Shown here piece after piece: positions 23,440 through 34,119 of a stretch of DNA of 64,000 nt (positions are counted from its first letter, which is position 1; the number at the start of each line of letters is the position of its first letter). A program made the translations under genes and the position numbers. Location: assembly GCA_004794785.1 (NCBI GenBank), contig SJOL01002116.1, positions 693,298 through 757,297 on the forward strand, written 5' to 3'. The stretch comes from Opisthorchis felineus. Its lineage: Eukaryota > Platyhelminthes > Trematoda > Opisthorchiida > Opisthorchiidae. The notes under the pieces are model-generated. The model was not told where the DNA came from, did not search any database, and was given only the letters and a program-made list of their open reading frames with translations.

Positions 23440-23560
23440 CTTCAAGCAAACAGGAACCACGAACGAAAGATTCAGTCGAGTCTCTCGTAAAAACCAAATA
23501 AGTGTACAAATGAGTGTGCAAATGAGTGTACTTGTCGAAATCAGTGCTATTTGGGTTCAA
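23440..23560 (+). repeat. dispersed repeat R1, copy b (right half)
   Basis: The copy contains the palindromic core AAAGATTCAGTCGAGTCTCT followed by CGTAAAAACCAAATA and CAAATGAGTGTACTTGTCGA. It aligns with 23768-23835 and 34028-34098. The left half seen in copies c and d is absent or unrecognisable. The CAAATGAGTGT segment is locally duplicated. Confidence 0.55.
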
Positions 23561-23684
23561 GTATAACATGAGGTTGACTGAAACTCGGGAACTGCGCCTA
23601 CCTGATGCGACCCAAGAAGTACGAAACCGGTTGTGGGTTGTCGAAGAGATTTCAGCAACCTTGTGAGTAGTTTCCTTTATGAAA

Positions 23685-23860
23685 ATATACTGCGATATCT
23701 AAAATATCGTACCAACTGAAAAATGAGGCGGCCCTTGTGCAGCATATTCAGTTGAAGAATATTATAAATGAGAGATTCAGTTGAGTCTCTTATGAAAACC
23801 AAATTGATTTGTAAATGCGTATGTTTGTCGACATAAGGCAAAGTTGTTTGCCACTGGACT
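23685..23860 (+). repeat. dispersed repeat R1, copy c
   Basis: This copy shows both halves: CGATATCTAAAATATCGTAC, CAACTGAAAAATGAGGCGGC, a GTGCAGCATATTCAGTTGAAG block, then GAGAGATTCAGTTGAGTCTC and AAACCAAATTGATTTGTAAA. It lies about 130 bases after copy b in the same orientation. The central core is a near-perfect inverted repeat (GAGAGA...TCTCTT). Confidence 0.6.
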
Positions 23861-23869
23861 AATATAGTG

Positions 23870-26700
23870 AAAGAATTCGTCTTATTTCCTTCTATTGATT
23901 CCTCCAGCACTATTTGCAATTTTGTTTGCCTACTAAACTAACTCCATTTTTGCTTCAGGTAGAAGGAATTTCGCTTTAATCCCTCTTCAAGAATGTTTGG
24001 AGCAATTATTTGTGGCCCGAGAAATGTCCCCATTTTGAGGACTTACTGATCGATCCTTGATAGACGCCAGTTTTTCTTCTTGTTAACTCCGCTCAATATA
24101 TTGTACTTTCGTTACCGCGCTTTTTCAGATTTAATTTGTTTTTCACGCAGTGTATTCCAAAAACAAGTAAACTGTTGTCTTGTTCACGCAGCTCAATATT
24201 CAGAGCCGGCCTTTTGGTTTTGGGTTAGTCCTTGCTATCTGGTTTTTCATAGAAGAACCCATGACCCAGGATCCACTCTCATCTTATCATAAAGGTAGGG
24301 CTAACGGTATAAAAATCACAGTTTTAATTTATGGCTATACCGAAGAACCCAAGGGCACTGCTAAACTGTTTCCTTCTTGTTGGTAGAAATTACCAGTCTG
24401 TTGGATTTTCGGACTCGCAACCTCCAGCATAGGAGGTCTCAGAGAAAAGATTATTTTTGTTTAAACCGTTCTTCAATCCTAACATGATTGGGAAGCGCTG
24501 AACTCGGATTTAACTCTGTTAAGTGTCATAAGCTGTAGGTGACCTTGAAATTATGAGGGTTTCAAGTCCGGTCACATGGCCCGTGAGCTTGGAAACGAAA
24601 CCTGTGGGAAAACCCATGGTAGGAAATTATTCGACTACGGAAAACATCATTCGGCACCTCATACTAACACGCTATAGTTCCTATCATTTAGAGTTTTTGG
24701 TGTTTTCTGCTGCTTCTTGGTGGTACATAACCGATTGGTAACAGAAGACTGTGCAGAATGTTATCATTCCGAACGTAATGCACGTCACATAAAAAGCTGA
24801 CAAACAAAATTCAAAATTCTCATTCCAACTGAAAGGAATCCAATGCACAAACAGGTGTCCTGGATCACGGTAGACGCAACAAACAATCAGAGCAGATTTT
24901 CAGACTGGAAATAGCAGAGTGATCTGCCAGTTGGATCACTGATTATGCCAGCACGCAAACCGGGCAAGTCAGTCTAGGCCTCCTCAACTCACATATTACG
25001 TCGAATGCCTTTATCTAAAGCGGCACGAATTTGTAATATATTATCAATTACATGATATCCCAATGCAAGCTGTAGCTTCTGGTAGTATGAAAGCTTTGCG
25101 CGCATACAATCATGTAGAAATCCATACGTTGTTCAGTGTTATTCGTTACTGTAAAACAGGAACCAGTACGGAACAAGTTACTCCGCCATGCTCATCTTCT
25201 GATTGGCAAACTAACACTTCCTTGGCCTTGAAAAAATCATGCTTACTTCTAATAGGTTGCACTATTCCCATGAGGGGATAAACGTACTACTGTATATTTG
25301 CACGTAGGCGTTGTTTCGAACTGTGTTTGAAAATAACTTGGAAATTGTAAACCATTTGGTCTGCAACAAGCGTATATTACTGCGGTTACGAAACTATATC
25401 GACACAAATAATGATATCACCATTCGCCATTGTAAAGTTTCGAAAGTTGTCTAGAGTCACCGAATAAAGCATGTAGGCTGGTTGTTCCAGTATTTAGAAT
25501 CTGAAAAATAGTGTATTCGCCAGCGATTTGTTCATGATCTTCCCAAAGTAATTTGTCCCCCCGAAAGCAGAAGATGTCCTTTCGTGGGAGGGTTGTTTTC
25601 TTTGGCATTTATTTACATTGAAGCCCGATAAACAAGAACCTTCCTTGTTTTTTTTTGCGAACGTAGCTTGTTGTCGGAGATACATACTTTGATAAAGTGT
25701 ATTTCAAGCAACGTCTCTCTCTCTCACACTAAAGTACCGATCCACTCTTCACAAGCGACATTCCTCCCAACAAGAAAGCACCTTTTAGGCTAAATAGTTC
25801 TGCACAAGTCAAGAATAACCCTTTTGAGCAAACTATTTACTGAGACGCAACTGTACATGCTCTATCAGGATCATTCACTATCCAATAAACTATATATATA
25901 TATAATATGCAATACTGTGGACAGTTGGTTCAGTTAGTTGTGAGGCCATCCGGTGGCATCCACAAGTGAGACATGGGACATGGCATGGGACCTACACATG
26001 ACTACATATCTCCAATTCGATAGACAAACATACAGCCATGAGATCTTTAATGTCAGGTCCAGTTTCGGGGACTGTACTGCAAAACTGGAGCTGATTTCAT
26101 CATCACGACCCAACCCAGGGTTTTGTACTTACGATGTTAGCTTAACGTTTCTTGTTATCTAACGAAATTCAACAAGCAACATGCACGAACTGCTCGAGAA
26201 CATATTTAAGTTTACACTTGAACTGCAGGAAGATAATATTTGAAAGTTGAGTACTTCTTACGCTCATAAACGGTGCATTGAAATAAAGTGGTTCCAGCTG
26301 ATGCAGCTTTGTTCACCTAGGAGGAATAAGGAAACGACGGCCAAGCCTTGGAGACGATAGTCCAATCAGTGCATTGACGCCCAATGTTTTGTATGTCTGG
26401 CTTGAGTGCACCTTGGTTGGTCCGCTGCTTGCAGTACGATTCTCTTGCATTTGACTGGTTCTTTGCAGTTCTGTTCATCTGCTTCAGTTGGCCTCTTTTG
26501 CTTCTTGTGCGCTCCTTTTTGGTTTGTATTTCCATTACTTGCTTGGTCAATTAGACATCTCTACCCAGTCGTCTTCCCACTGTCAAACGATATCGTAGGT
26601 CCTGGTTCCTACGGAAAGCCAAATTAGGCAACAGAAATAAACGAGGTTACCAGGCAGTTACGCGATTAAGGTTTACAGATGTAATTGTGCACACTTTAGT
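23870..26700. other. spacer or intron, no gene supported
   Basis: The stretch is AT-rich with scattered short frames on both strands and no motif recognised. A (TA)7 microsatellite lies at 25891-25904, and a short (CT)n run lies near 25713. Confidence 0.4.
25891..25904. repeat. (TA)7 microsatellite
   Basis: Seven uninterrupted TA units are followed by an imperfect extension. This is an ordinary spacer microsatellite. Confidence 0.9.
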
Positions 26701-26712
26701 TGTTTTTTGCAG

Positions 26713-26980
26713 ACGTCCACGACATACAATTCCTTCCTTGCACCTCACCTATTTCCGAGCGCAACGGAGGAGGATCTCGTGTCTCCTTACTTTATTTCTG
26801 TCAAGTGGTATTCATCAACCTTATGCAGTCGGTCTACTGGGTGGACCACTTAAAGGGGTCCGCAAAGCGCAGTTATTTCCGTTTCTCCAAGATCTAATAC
26901 AGGCAGACACCACGGAGGCATTGCAAGGTTTAGCCCCTCATGGGATAGTCTTCTCAAGTTTGAACTTTTATACTACCTAA
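26713..26980 (+). CDS. candidate exon, two overlapping open frames
   Basis: A strong acceptor (AGTTGTTTTTTGCAG, AG at 26711-26712) opens two long frames. One starts with one leading base and runs to a stop at 26980 (about 88 residues, containing GVRKAQLFPFLQDLIQADT). The other starts with two leading bases and ends at 26897 (about 61 residues, containing FINLMQSVYWVDHLKGSAKR). Neither shows a strong internal 5' splice site, so either would be a terminal exon. I recognise neither protein. At most one frame can be the real one. Confidence 0.25.
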
Positions 26981-27242
26981 ACCGTTTAGGTTATTTTCCC
27001 CGTCGACTTCCACTGCTCTTGCAAACAACATGGTTGCTGATCTGTCAGACTGTGTGCTCAAGTTGCTTCAGATTCCTAGCAGAGGAAAACCAAGGCATCG
27101 CTTTCGACTTTGGACAGCTCTGTGAATAAACACAACACACCGCGCACCTCTGTAGATTAACTACATGTGAATATTGGGGCGTACGTTCTTAAGAATCATG
27201 CACAATCCATTTGAAACATTACAAACTATGATCATCTCTCAG

Positions 27243-27454
27243 CTGAAATGACCTTATTTTGCACCTGTGGAACCGGAAAAGGAAAATTAATACTCATTGG
27301 CCATCGGTTGAATTCGACTTTCAAAACCCGCCAGTTTGTGTTTACTGTATGCGCTATGGTTGTTTTGATTTCCATAATACATCCGTTCTGGGCATACAGG
27401 AAATTGATGGTCGGAAGAAACGATACGAAAGTAGACCAAATATCAATCGTTTGA
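27243..27454 (+). CDS. candidate terminal exon encoding one membrane segment
   Basis: After an acceptor at 27241-27242 (CATCTCTCAG) a frame with two leading bases runs 69 codons to a stop. It contains a hydrophobic stretch, FVFTVCAMVVLISIIHPFW, long enough for a membrane helix, followed by a basic-polar tail. A second, shifted frame is open over 27259-27474. The protein is not recognised and no partner exon is established. Confidence 0.22.
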
Positions 27455-27479
27455 AGAAATTAAGTAAAGCTTAAACTCA

Positions 27480-30250
27480 ACTAAAGGACGGTGTAATGGT
27501 AACGTCAGACTCCGATGAGTCCCTGACCGGCTTCTCACTTATCCTTTAGAAAACCATGTGATACAAACGAGAGTACTCCGACCACTAATTCTAGCAATCC
27601 CATAACTACCCGTGAGTAACAAACAGCAATGTTTATCGGGTCTCGAACGTTCACGACAATCACTGGGACGTCTAACTTGGCTGGGGATTCACCCTGAAGA
27701 TGTGAGTTGAGTCAAGTAATCCATTCTTAGGTGTGAATTATCCAGAATATTTCTCCCGGGACAGGAAGTGGACTATCCAAAGACTATCCAAAGTGGACTA
27801 TCCAAAAGACAGTAATGTGAACCGGCATCCAGTATTTTTCACTCGGCATTTTGCTTTGTAGAGAGTGTGGTTCCTAATTTGGTTAACCACGGTTAGACAT
27901 TTGTAGGAACGTGAAACTCCTTGTTCAGTCATGCATAAACATGAACTAATCTGCACGTTGGCTAAGTTAATTGTTAGTGTGCTGCAATCCATTTGGCTGC
28001 AATTCGGTAATACAAATTTCACTAGATTACGGTTTGTTTTGCACCCAAAGAGAACAGTGGAAAGATATGAAATTCCTAATACGCATTCCATACAAAATCC
28101 AAGCCAAGCAGCCAATAATTGTAGCAGACACCAGTCGTATTTTCTGAAGAGTACATTATGAGGATAAATTTGGCCACCAGAATGAACTCTTGGTCAACCT
28201 AGTGTTAAGCTGCACAGAATATGCGACCGTCGGCTGGAGGATTTACGGGCAAGAGTTGAGGAAGTGCGTTTAGAGAACCTGTTGACTCGAAAGTTTACAA
28301 TGACATCTTGCTGTTGTAACTCATTTATCCCTTTGGGGGCAGGTGTTAACGCTGCATTTATAACTGTTACCTGGCTCACTGGGAGCCGAAAATGCTGCCG
28401 TGTATATTTTATACGGCAGGGTTTCTCAGATGGGTGAGGATTTGTAAGCGGACAAAATCAGCCTGGTGATAGCTGTCAAATTTTTGTCCATTAAACACCG
28501 AGTAAGACCATTTGATACCACTCCCGACACAGCCTTTGAGAGATCAGAATTTTTGGGTATTTTGCATAGGGCTCGACTGCGTGCGTTTTTGATGACTTCA
28601 GCAGCAATGTCAACGAGGATTGTTAAACAGGGTGTGTAAAGATGACTGTAGTGGAAATAATGCGACTGTGTTCAAAATACCTTTCTAACGGCAAAAACCA
28701 ACTACCTTAGGAAACAATTACTTTAACTAGGCTGGAGGACCGGGGAAGTCCAAATATAAGGTTAAATAAAAAGTATGAACGGCCTCGCCAGTTATGCGGT
28801 GGACCTAAGATCTAATTATCAGTTCCGTGTACTAAGTTAACGCAAATGCAAAATATGATTAATACTACGTTCTACCCGGTTGAAGTCCATGTCCACGAAC
28901 TACAGCAGTATAGTTCACTTTCATATCTGGACCATATATGATGATGGGGCTATCAGAGCGGGATTTATTCCACTCAATCCGTAGCCTTACAGGAGACAAC
29001 AGTTCCTGTGTTATTAAACGACGCTTGGCTCACCACGGGCTTGAAACGTGAGTGATGGCCGAACTCATCGCACTGCTGAGGTGAGCGGGCTGGTTCAGCG
29101 TTTGAGTAGATAAAAGCTTGATACGAACGAATGACGTTGGCGAAATAGTAAAGCAACTACCAGGAGTCTGTCCAATTCACACGACGTCACATTTCCCTCC
29201 GACAAATATTTTTGCGGCTATCATACATGCACCTAAAGGCAAAAAGTGAGAAAACAAGGTTGAAAAAAGGATCACTTTCACTAGTGATAAACCTGTCCCA
29301 ATAACTCGGAATATAGTCACGACGGTAATGTCTTCCGAGTGGTCCCGTCTTCTGTTATGTTCCCCTACTGCTAGCTGTGTAGTGGTACGTAGTGATGACA
29401 GAGAGTGTGTGACTGATCGTGTGACAATTTTCCATTCGAAGACGTGTAGTTTTTTGGAAATGCATTATTATTCCTCACAAAATTTGGTCTGAGGAATCTT
29501 AAATTTTCGTTACGGAAAGGAAAGATAACTTAATGTAAGCCCAAGAAGCCTCAAGGCATGGCACAAAACCCGAGGTATCGTACGCCACCTGAGGATGCTT
29601 TTCATCCGGGTTCTACAAGTTAAGGGAAGTGTTATACATAAAGTCTTCTGTATAAGGATATTGATAAATCCATTCATATTGCACGATACTGCAGGAACAA
29701 TCGGCCATCCTCAATGCTTTAGGTGAAGTTGGATTACGGTAATTACCTTCAGGAAACAATAACCAAAAGCAACGAGTATTCCATCAGGGCTAAGTTTGTC
29801 AGATACTGAACTGACCACACGATACACACAGCAGGTCCCTGTTATAACTCCGCTTGGCTTGGAAAAAAATACTGGTCCGCGTCTACAACATGAGCCTGAC
29901 GACTGACAATATGCTAAAGATAATGGTAGCTTGCGCGATGTAATTGAAAGGTCAAGATCTCCTACAGATATCTAATGATCTTCAGAGTCTAAGGATGAGA
30001 TCAACAGATATGGTGGTCGGTAAAATGTGCGGATTATTTTAAATGTTTTTCGTTTCCCTCTTTCGAAAGCTCCAAACCGAACCGCCTGACTTTGATGTAG
30101 CCAGAGTTGTCGCTTTTCTCATGTACGCGATAGGTTTGAGCGGCCATCCACTACATTCTTCCGATCTTATTGTTCCCAAATGACAAGTTATTTGAAACAT
30201 CAAATGATGAGAACACGCGTAATTTCGCATATTCTCACTCCTTTAATTTC
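27480..30250. other. spacer or intron, no gene supported
   Basis: Only short or motif-free frames occur, for example a 105-codon minus-strand frame at 27798-28115. Near 27780 the short phrase CTATCCAAAGTGGACTATCC is locally reiterated (three times GACTATCCAAA), a small tandem duplication. Confidence 0.4.
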
Positions 30251-30255
30251 AACAG

Positions 30256-30501
30256 GCACCTGCCGGGTGGTCTGCTCGTGCTCCAAGAGATCACATTTGT
30301 GGTATGAATTTTGTAGCCTCCCTATTTTGCAATTATTCTGGGATGCACTGCTGCGCTTTGTGCATAAAATCCGAAGGATCATCTGTTTTCTCTGACGCCG
30401 ATGTTTCCGCATTTGTATCAATCCCAGTAGCATTTGTTCAGCTACCCAGCGTTTATGTTTATGATTCTCTGGATAATTTTGGCACGGAATGTGGGCGTTG
30501 A
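30256..30501 (+). CDS. candidate exon, unknown protein
   Basis: An excellent acceptor (TCACTCCTTTAATTTCAACAG, AG at 30254-30255) leads at phase 0 into 81 open codons ending in TGA. The peptide has several Cys (HCCALCIK) and an acidic/hydrophobic second half (VFSDADVSAFVSIPVAF). I know no match. No consensus donor is seen before the stop, so it would be a terminal exon. It is on the same strand as the gene beginning at 36.88 kb, but a terminal exon here cannot belong to that gene. Confidence 0.3.
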   Translation, partial: APAGWSARAPRDHICGMNFVASLFCNYSGMHCCALCIKSEGSSVFSDADVSAFVSIPVAFVQLPSVYVYDSLDNFGTECGR

Positions 30502-30509
30502 TTTAAATT

Positions 30510-33500
30510 TTAGCTTTGAATTTAAATCCAACGGATGACAAGCAAGCGAAAAATGGACCGTTCGTCCGTTGCCGCTGATAGCGCTTTGCTTAAGTGCCTG
30601 AAGGTCATGAGTTTACAAAGCTTTTGAAATAAAATGATAAAGGGAAGGCATATAGAAGATAACGGAACAGAATACTGGTGGATAAACAAGTAGGGAGGTA
30701 TAAAATGAAGTTAACAGTTTTGTTCAAATTTTCCGACCCCAGTGTGAGTATGTTTATTAAAACGAAACAGTCAGTTTATTATAACAGTAGTTTAGAAAAT
30801 CCCCAACAACGTTAACAACAAACTGGGAAAATGTTAGAGGCATTGAAACCGGTAACTGATGTTTCAAAGTCTCTCTTGATATTAGTGATAAAGTCACAGG
30901 TCTCCAGTTCTGGTCCGAATAGCCGATTTATCAACATAAACTATCCGCCGGAAAATTTTGGGGTCCGAAAAGTGCACACCAGCAGACCAAAGTCGGCTTA
31001 ATAGCCTGAGAAGTTTCCACGCAAAACCAAAGGCTGTGAAGTGACTTAGTGAAGTTTTAATGAAGTTTTATAAGTATCCTTCATTACCAACCTTTGTAAG
31101 TAAAAATTGGACACTGAATGAACAGCTGTGCTTATATTAATACCTTCCTTTCCAATGAGAGAACTTTTATGCATGTAAATCCAATAGTTTTACGTTCGTT
31201 CACTGCTGTCATTTTGAAAACTGCGGTAAATTGCGCCGCATTTCAATATTCAAATGTCCAGAGTACGGCTGTGATCTCGAGACGTAAGTCACGATTATGA
31301 CGAAAGGGCAGCAGGTCGATTAATGACTTTGCAACGTGACCAGCACCCATGTGGGGGAAAAAACACTTCTCCATTAATGTTTTATTCTGACTAGGTGAGA
31401 TAAAACAGAAACTGTCTAATATTTCCTGACCGATGCATGCGGGAAATGATGAAAGATGGGTTTGAGGAAATAGGTGAGCTTTTTTGACACTCATCTCGCG
31501 GTGGCCACCCACGCACCCATGCGGTAGGGGGGCTATTTGTCTACCATTGTCGAACAGTCACAAAACTCACCCGCCGACGTAGTTACGTTGCACAAAACAA
31601 CCGCGGCCTAGTTGTGCACCAGAAACGTAGGCTGAACAGTTGGTTTCAGTCACTCAGTGCTTTCCGGTACACGGTTCATGTGCGTAAGCTGAGTGCTGCG
31701 TTATGGAGTCTGCGATTACATCCAGCAAGGAAGGCTGCACTGCCAGTCAGTGCAAATCCATGATGATCACTGTGGATTACTACGAAATGTGAGTTACTAT
31801 TGAGACAGATATTGGCAGAACAGACTGTAGATGTCAGCTCCATAGTTCACAGAACCACAGAAACAAATACAAGTCCTAAGCAATTTGTTAGAGCCTTCAT
31901 CGTGGCCAGTCGATCCGTGAATACAGTGCTCCCTGGATTTTACTTCCAAAGCCTATTATCGTTTCTCAAAGGCCTTTTCCTTAGAATATCAGCAAACTCA
32001 GTAGCCCATTTATCCCCCCGCTTGTCGTTCCATATCAACCGAAAGTTTGTAGGCTCCGCGATGCATTGCCTACGAAGGGAAACTTACTGCTTACCAACTA
32101 CTAATCGGTGTGTTCACAAACCCTCAGTATTTGAAATTTAGCTTCCAACGGGTTGCTCACTTTCTCTATCGGTCTTTCCCTATGAAATTCCATGTTATGA
32201 AGAACTTTCAGGTCAAATACAGTTTACCCAAAACTTAATGAAATTTATGTCCTATATCTCTAATAAATGTACACACATATGTTAGCGGACCTCTGTATAC
32301 AAAACAAGACTGGTTTTACTCGTAAACGGAACACTTGGAAAATTTTAATTAACTAAGAAAACGCTACTTTCTGTTTACAACACAACCGGTCTTGAAACTA
32401 CGGATTTTTTAGGTAGGCCTGGTATATTTCTTTCGATCCTGGTTAGAAACAATAAGGTTGATTGGAAAAAGTTGCGGAACATTTGGATTTAATCCTTGTT
32501 TAGCAATAATGTTATGACATTTGTTGTCCAGGAAGCGGTGCCAATGGGTTGTGTACATGACTGCACTGTACACATGCATCATGATCACCAACATTTTATT
32601 GATTGCTTGTGTTATCTCGGGGAGAAAGCCTGTCGGAGGCCAACTCAGCAGCAGTGAAATGTTAAGCAGCATTTGTCTCGTGATATCCCTTTCACGGAAT
32701 TCCACGGTTCGACAAAAAGTTGTAATTCAGCTTACAAACCTACCTTCAGGTTGATGTTCTGGGCAAGCGATCAGAAGAATTCAGTGATCATACGGTTTTG
32801 TCACCCAGGGGTGGCCTGATTACAATTCGCGAATATATTTTTTCACTTTAATATTCCAGTTTAGAAGCATAGTTGTACCACTTTACCAAAACGGTTGGTC
32901 CGTGGCAGTCAGTATAAGTGACGCACCAGATTAAATTGGACAGAGTTTGATGTCTCCACTGGCAACAGTTTCAAAGCCAATCTGAAATATGTGTTTGTTC
33001 ACGTCAACAAGTATTTCAAACTGCACCGATTCACTCCCTGAGCCACATGTAATGCCATACATAGACATTTTAATGAGTATTTCTGTTAGCTCTCTTTAGT
33101 AGATAAATAATTTTAGGGTGAGTAGTTTGGTAAGCATATGTAACACATTACTCTCCAATGTGCTAATCTGCTTCGGTAAGGTTCCTGTCAGTTTCATCGG
33201 TTCATCCTATGCCTCATTCAGTGCCTTCCCGCACGAACCGGATTATATATGTCGACAAGCCATTGGTTCTAACATTGACGAATGACGTTGGATACATATT
33301 TTAATTCGCGGATACGTTTGACGATATTAGACTCTCTCAAAACACCTGAAGTTACAGCGTCAGGGTTTCGGGCAGGTCACGTCAGCGGTTCCTTGAGTGT
33401 TTGAATGGTATCGACCTGTATTTATTATCATTACTGATAATACATTTCTTAATGTCAACTTATTGTTACTTAAGTCCACACATATACTGTGGGTTACGAT

Positions 33501-33930
33501 AAGCACTGCAGCCTCCAACTCTTCTCTTTCGAGTGACGTTGTATTATAACGTGGTGCTTGGGCATTAGTTTAAATGCCGCCGAAAGTGGGGCTATGTCCA
33601 TAGTAATAGACTTGTTGCTTTTAACAGTCTAATGAAAATCCGCTGCCAACTTCATCTTTTAGAATGTCTACCATTGGATAGATAGCTTCCAACCATTCCT
33701 CCAAGTGCATGTTGCAGTAGAATTTTCCTTGTGTTAACACAGATCTTCATGGCAATTCTCATGATTCTCATGCTGAAATGGCGGCTCTCAGTATTCTCGG
33801 AAGTTTTCTTAGAGATCAGTCCTTCAGACAGACCGAAAGGATAAGCCTACATATTGACAAACCTACTGGGGTGTGCTCAGTGAAGCTGCCCACTCGAACA
33901 CCGCTGTAGAACAAAAACAATATGAGTAGT
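30510..33930. other. spacer or intron, no gene supported
   Basis: Motif-free frames are present at 31800-32141 (113 codons, plus) and 32409-32705 (98 codons, minus). A plus frame at 32521-32754 contains a hydrophobic run (TCIMITNILLIACVIS). None is bounded by a convincing pair of splice sites. Confidence 0.4.
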
Positions 33931-33934
33931 GCAT

Positions 33935-34115
33935 TACGAATATACATATATCACGATATCCCGAATATGGTAGCAACTGAAACATGGGGCGGCCTGGTGC
34001 AACACATTCAGTTGCCTGGAAAAATCACAAACGAGAGATTCAGCTGGGTTCCAGGTGAGTCTCTCGCAAAACCAAATTTGTTTGCAAATGAGTGTATTTC
34101 GCCAAAAGCACTATT
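33935..34115 (+). repeat. dispersed repeat R1, copy d
   Basis: This is the most complete copy. It carries CGATATCCCGAATATGGTAG, CAACTGAAACATGGGGCGGC, GTGCAACACATTCAGTTG, AACGAGAGATTCAGCTGGG with an insertion before GTGAGTCTCTCGCAAAACC, and GCAAATGAGTGTATTTCGCC. It aligns with copies a, b and c in the same orientation. Confidence 0.6.
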
Positions 34116-34119
34116 ATTT

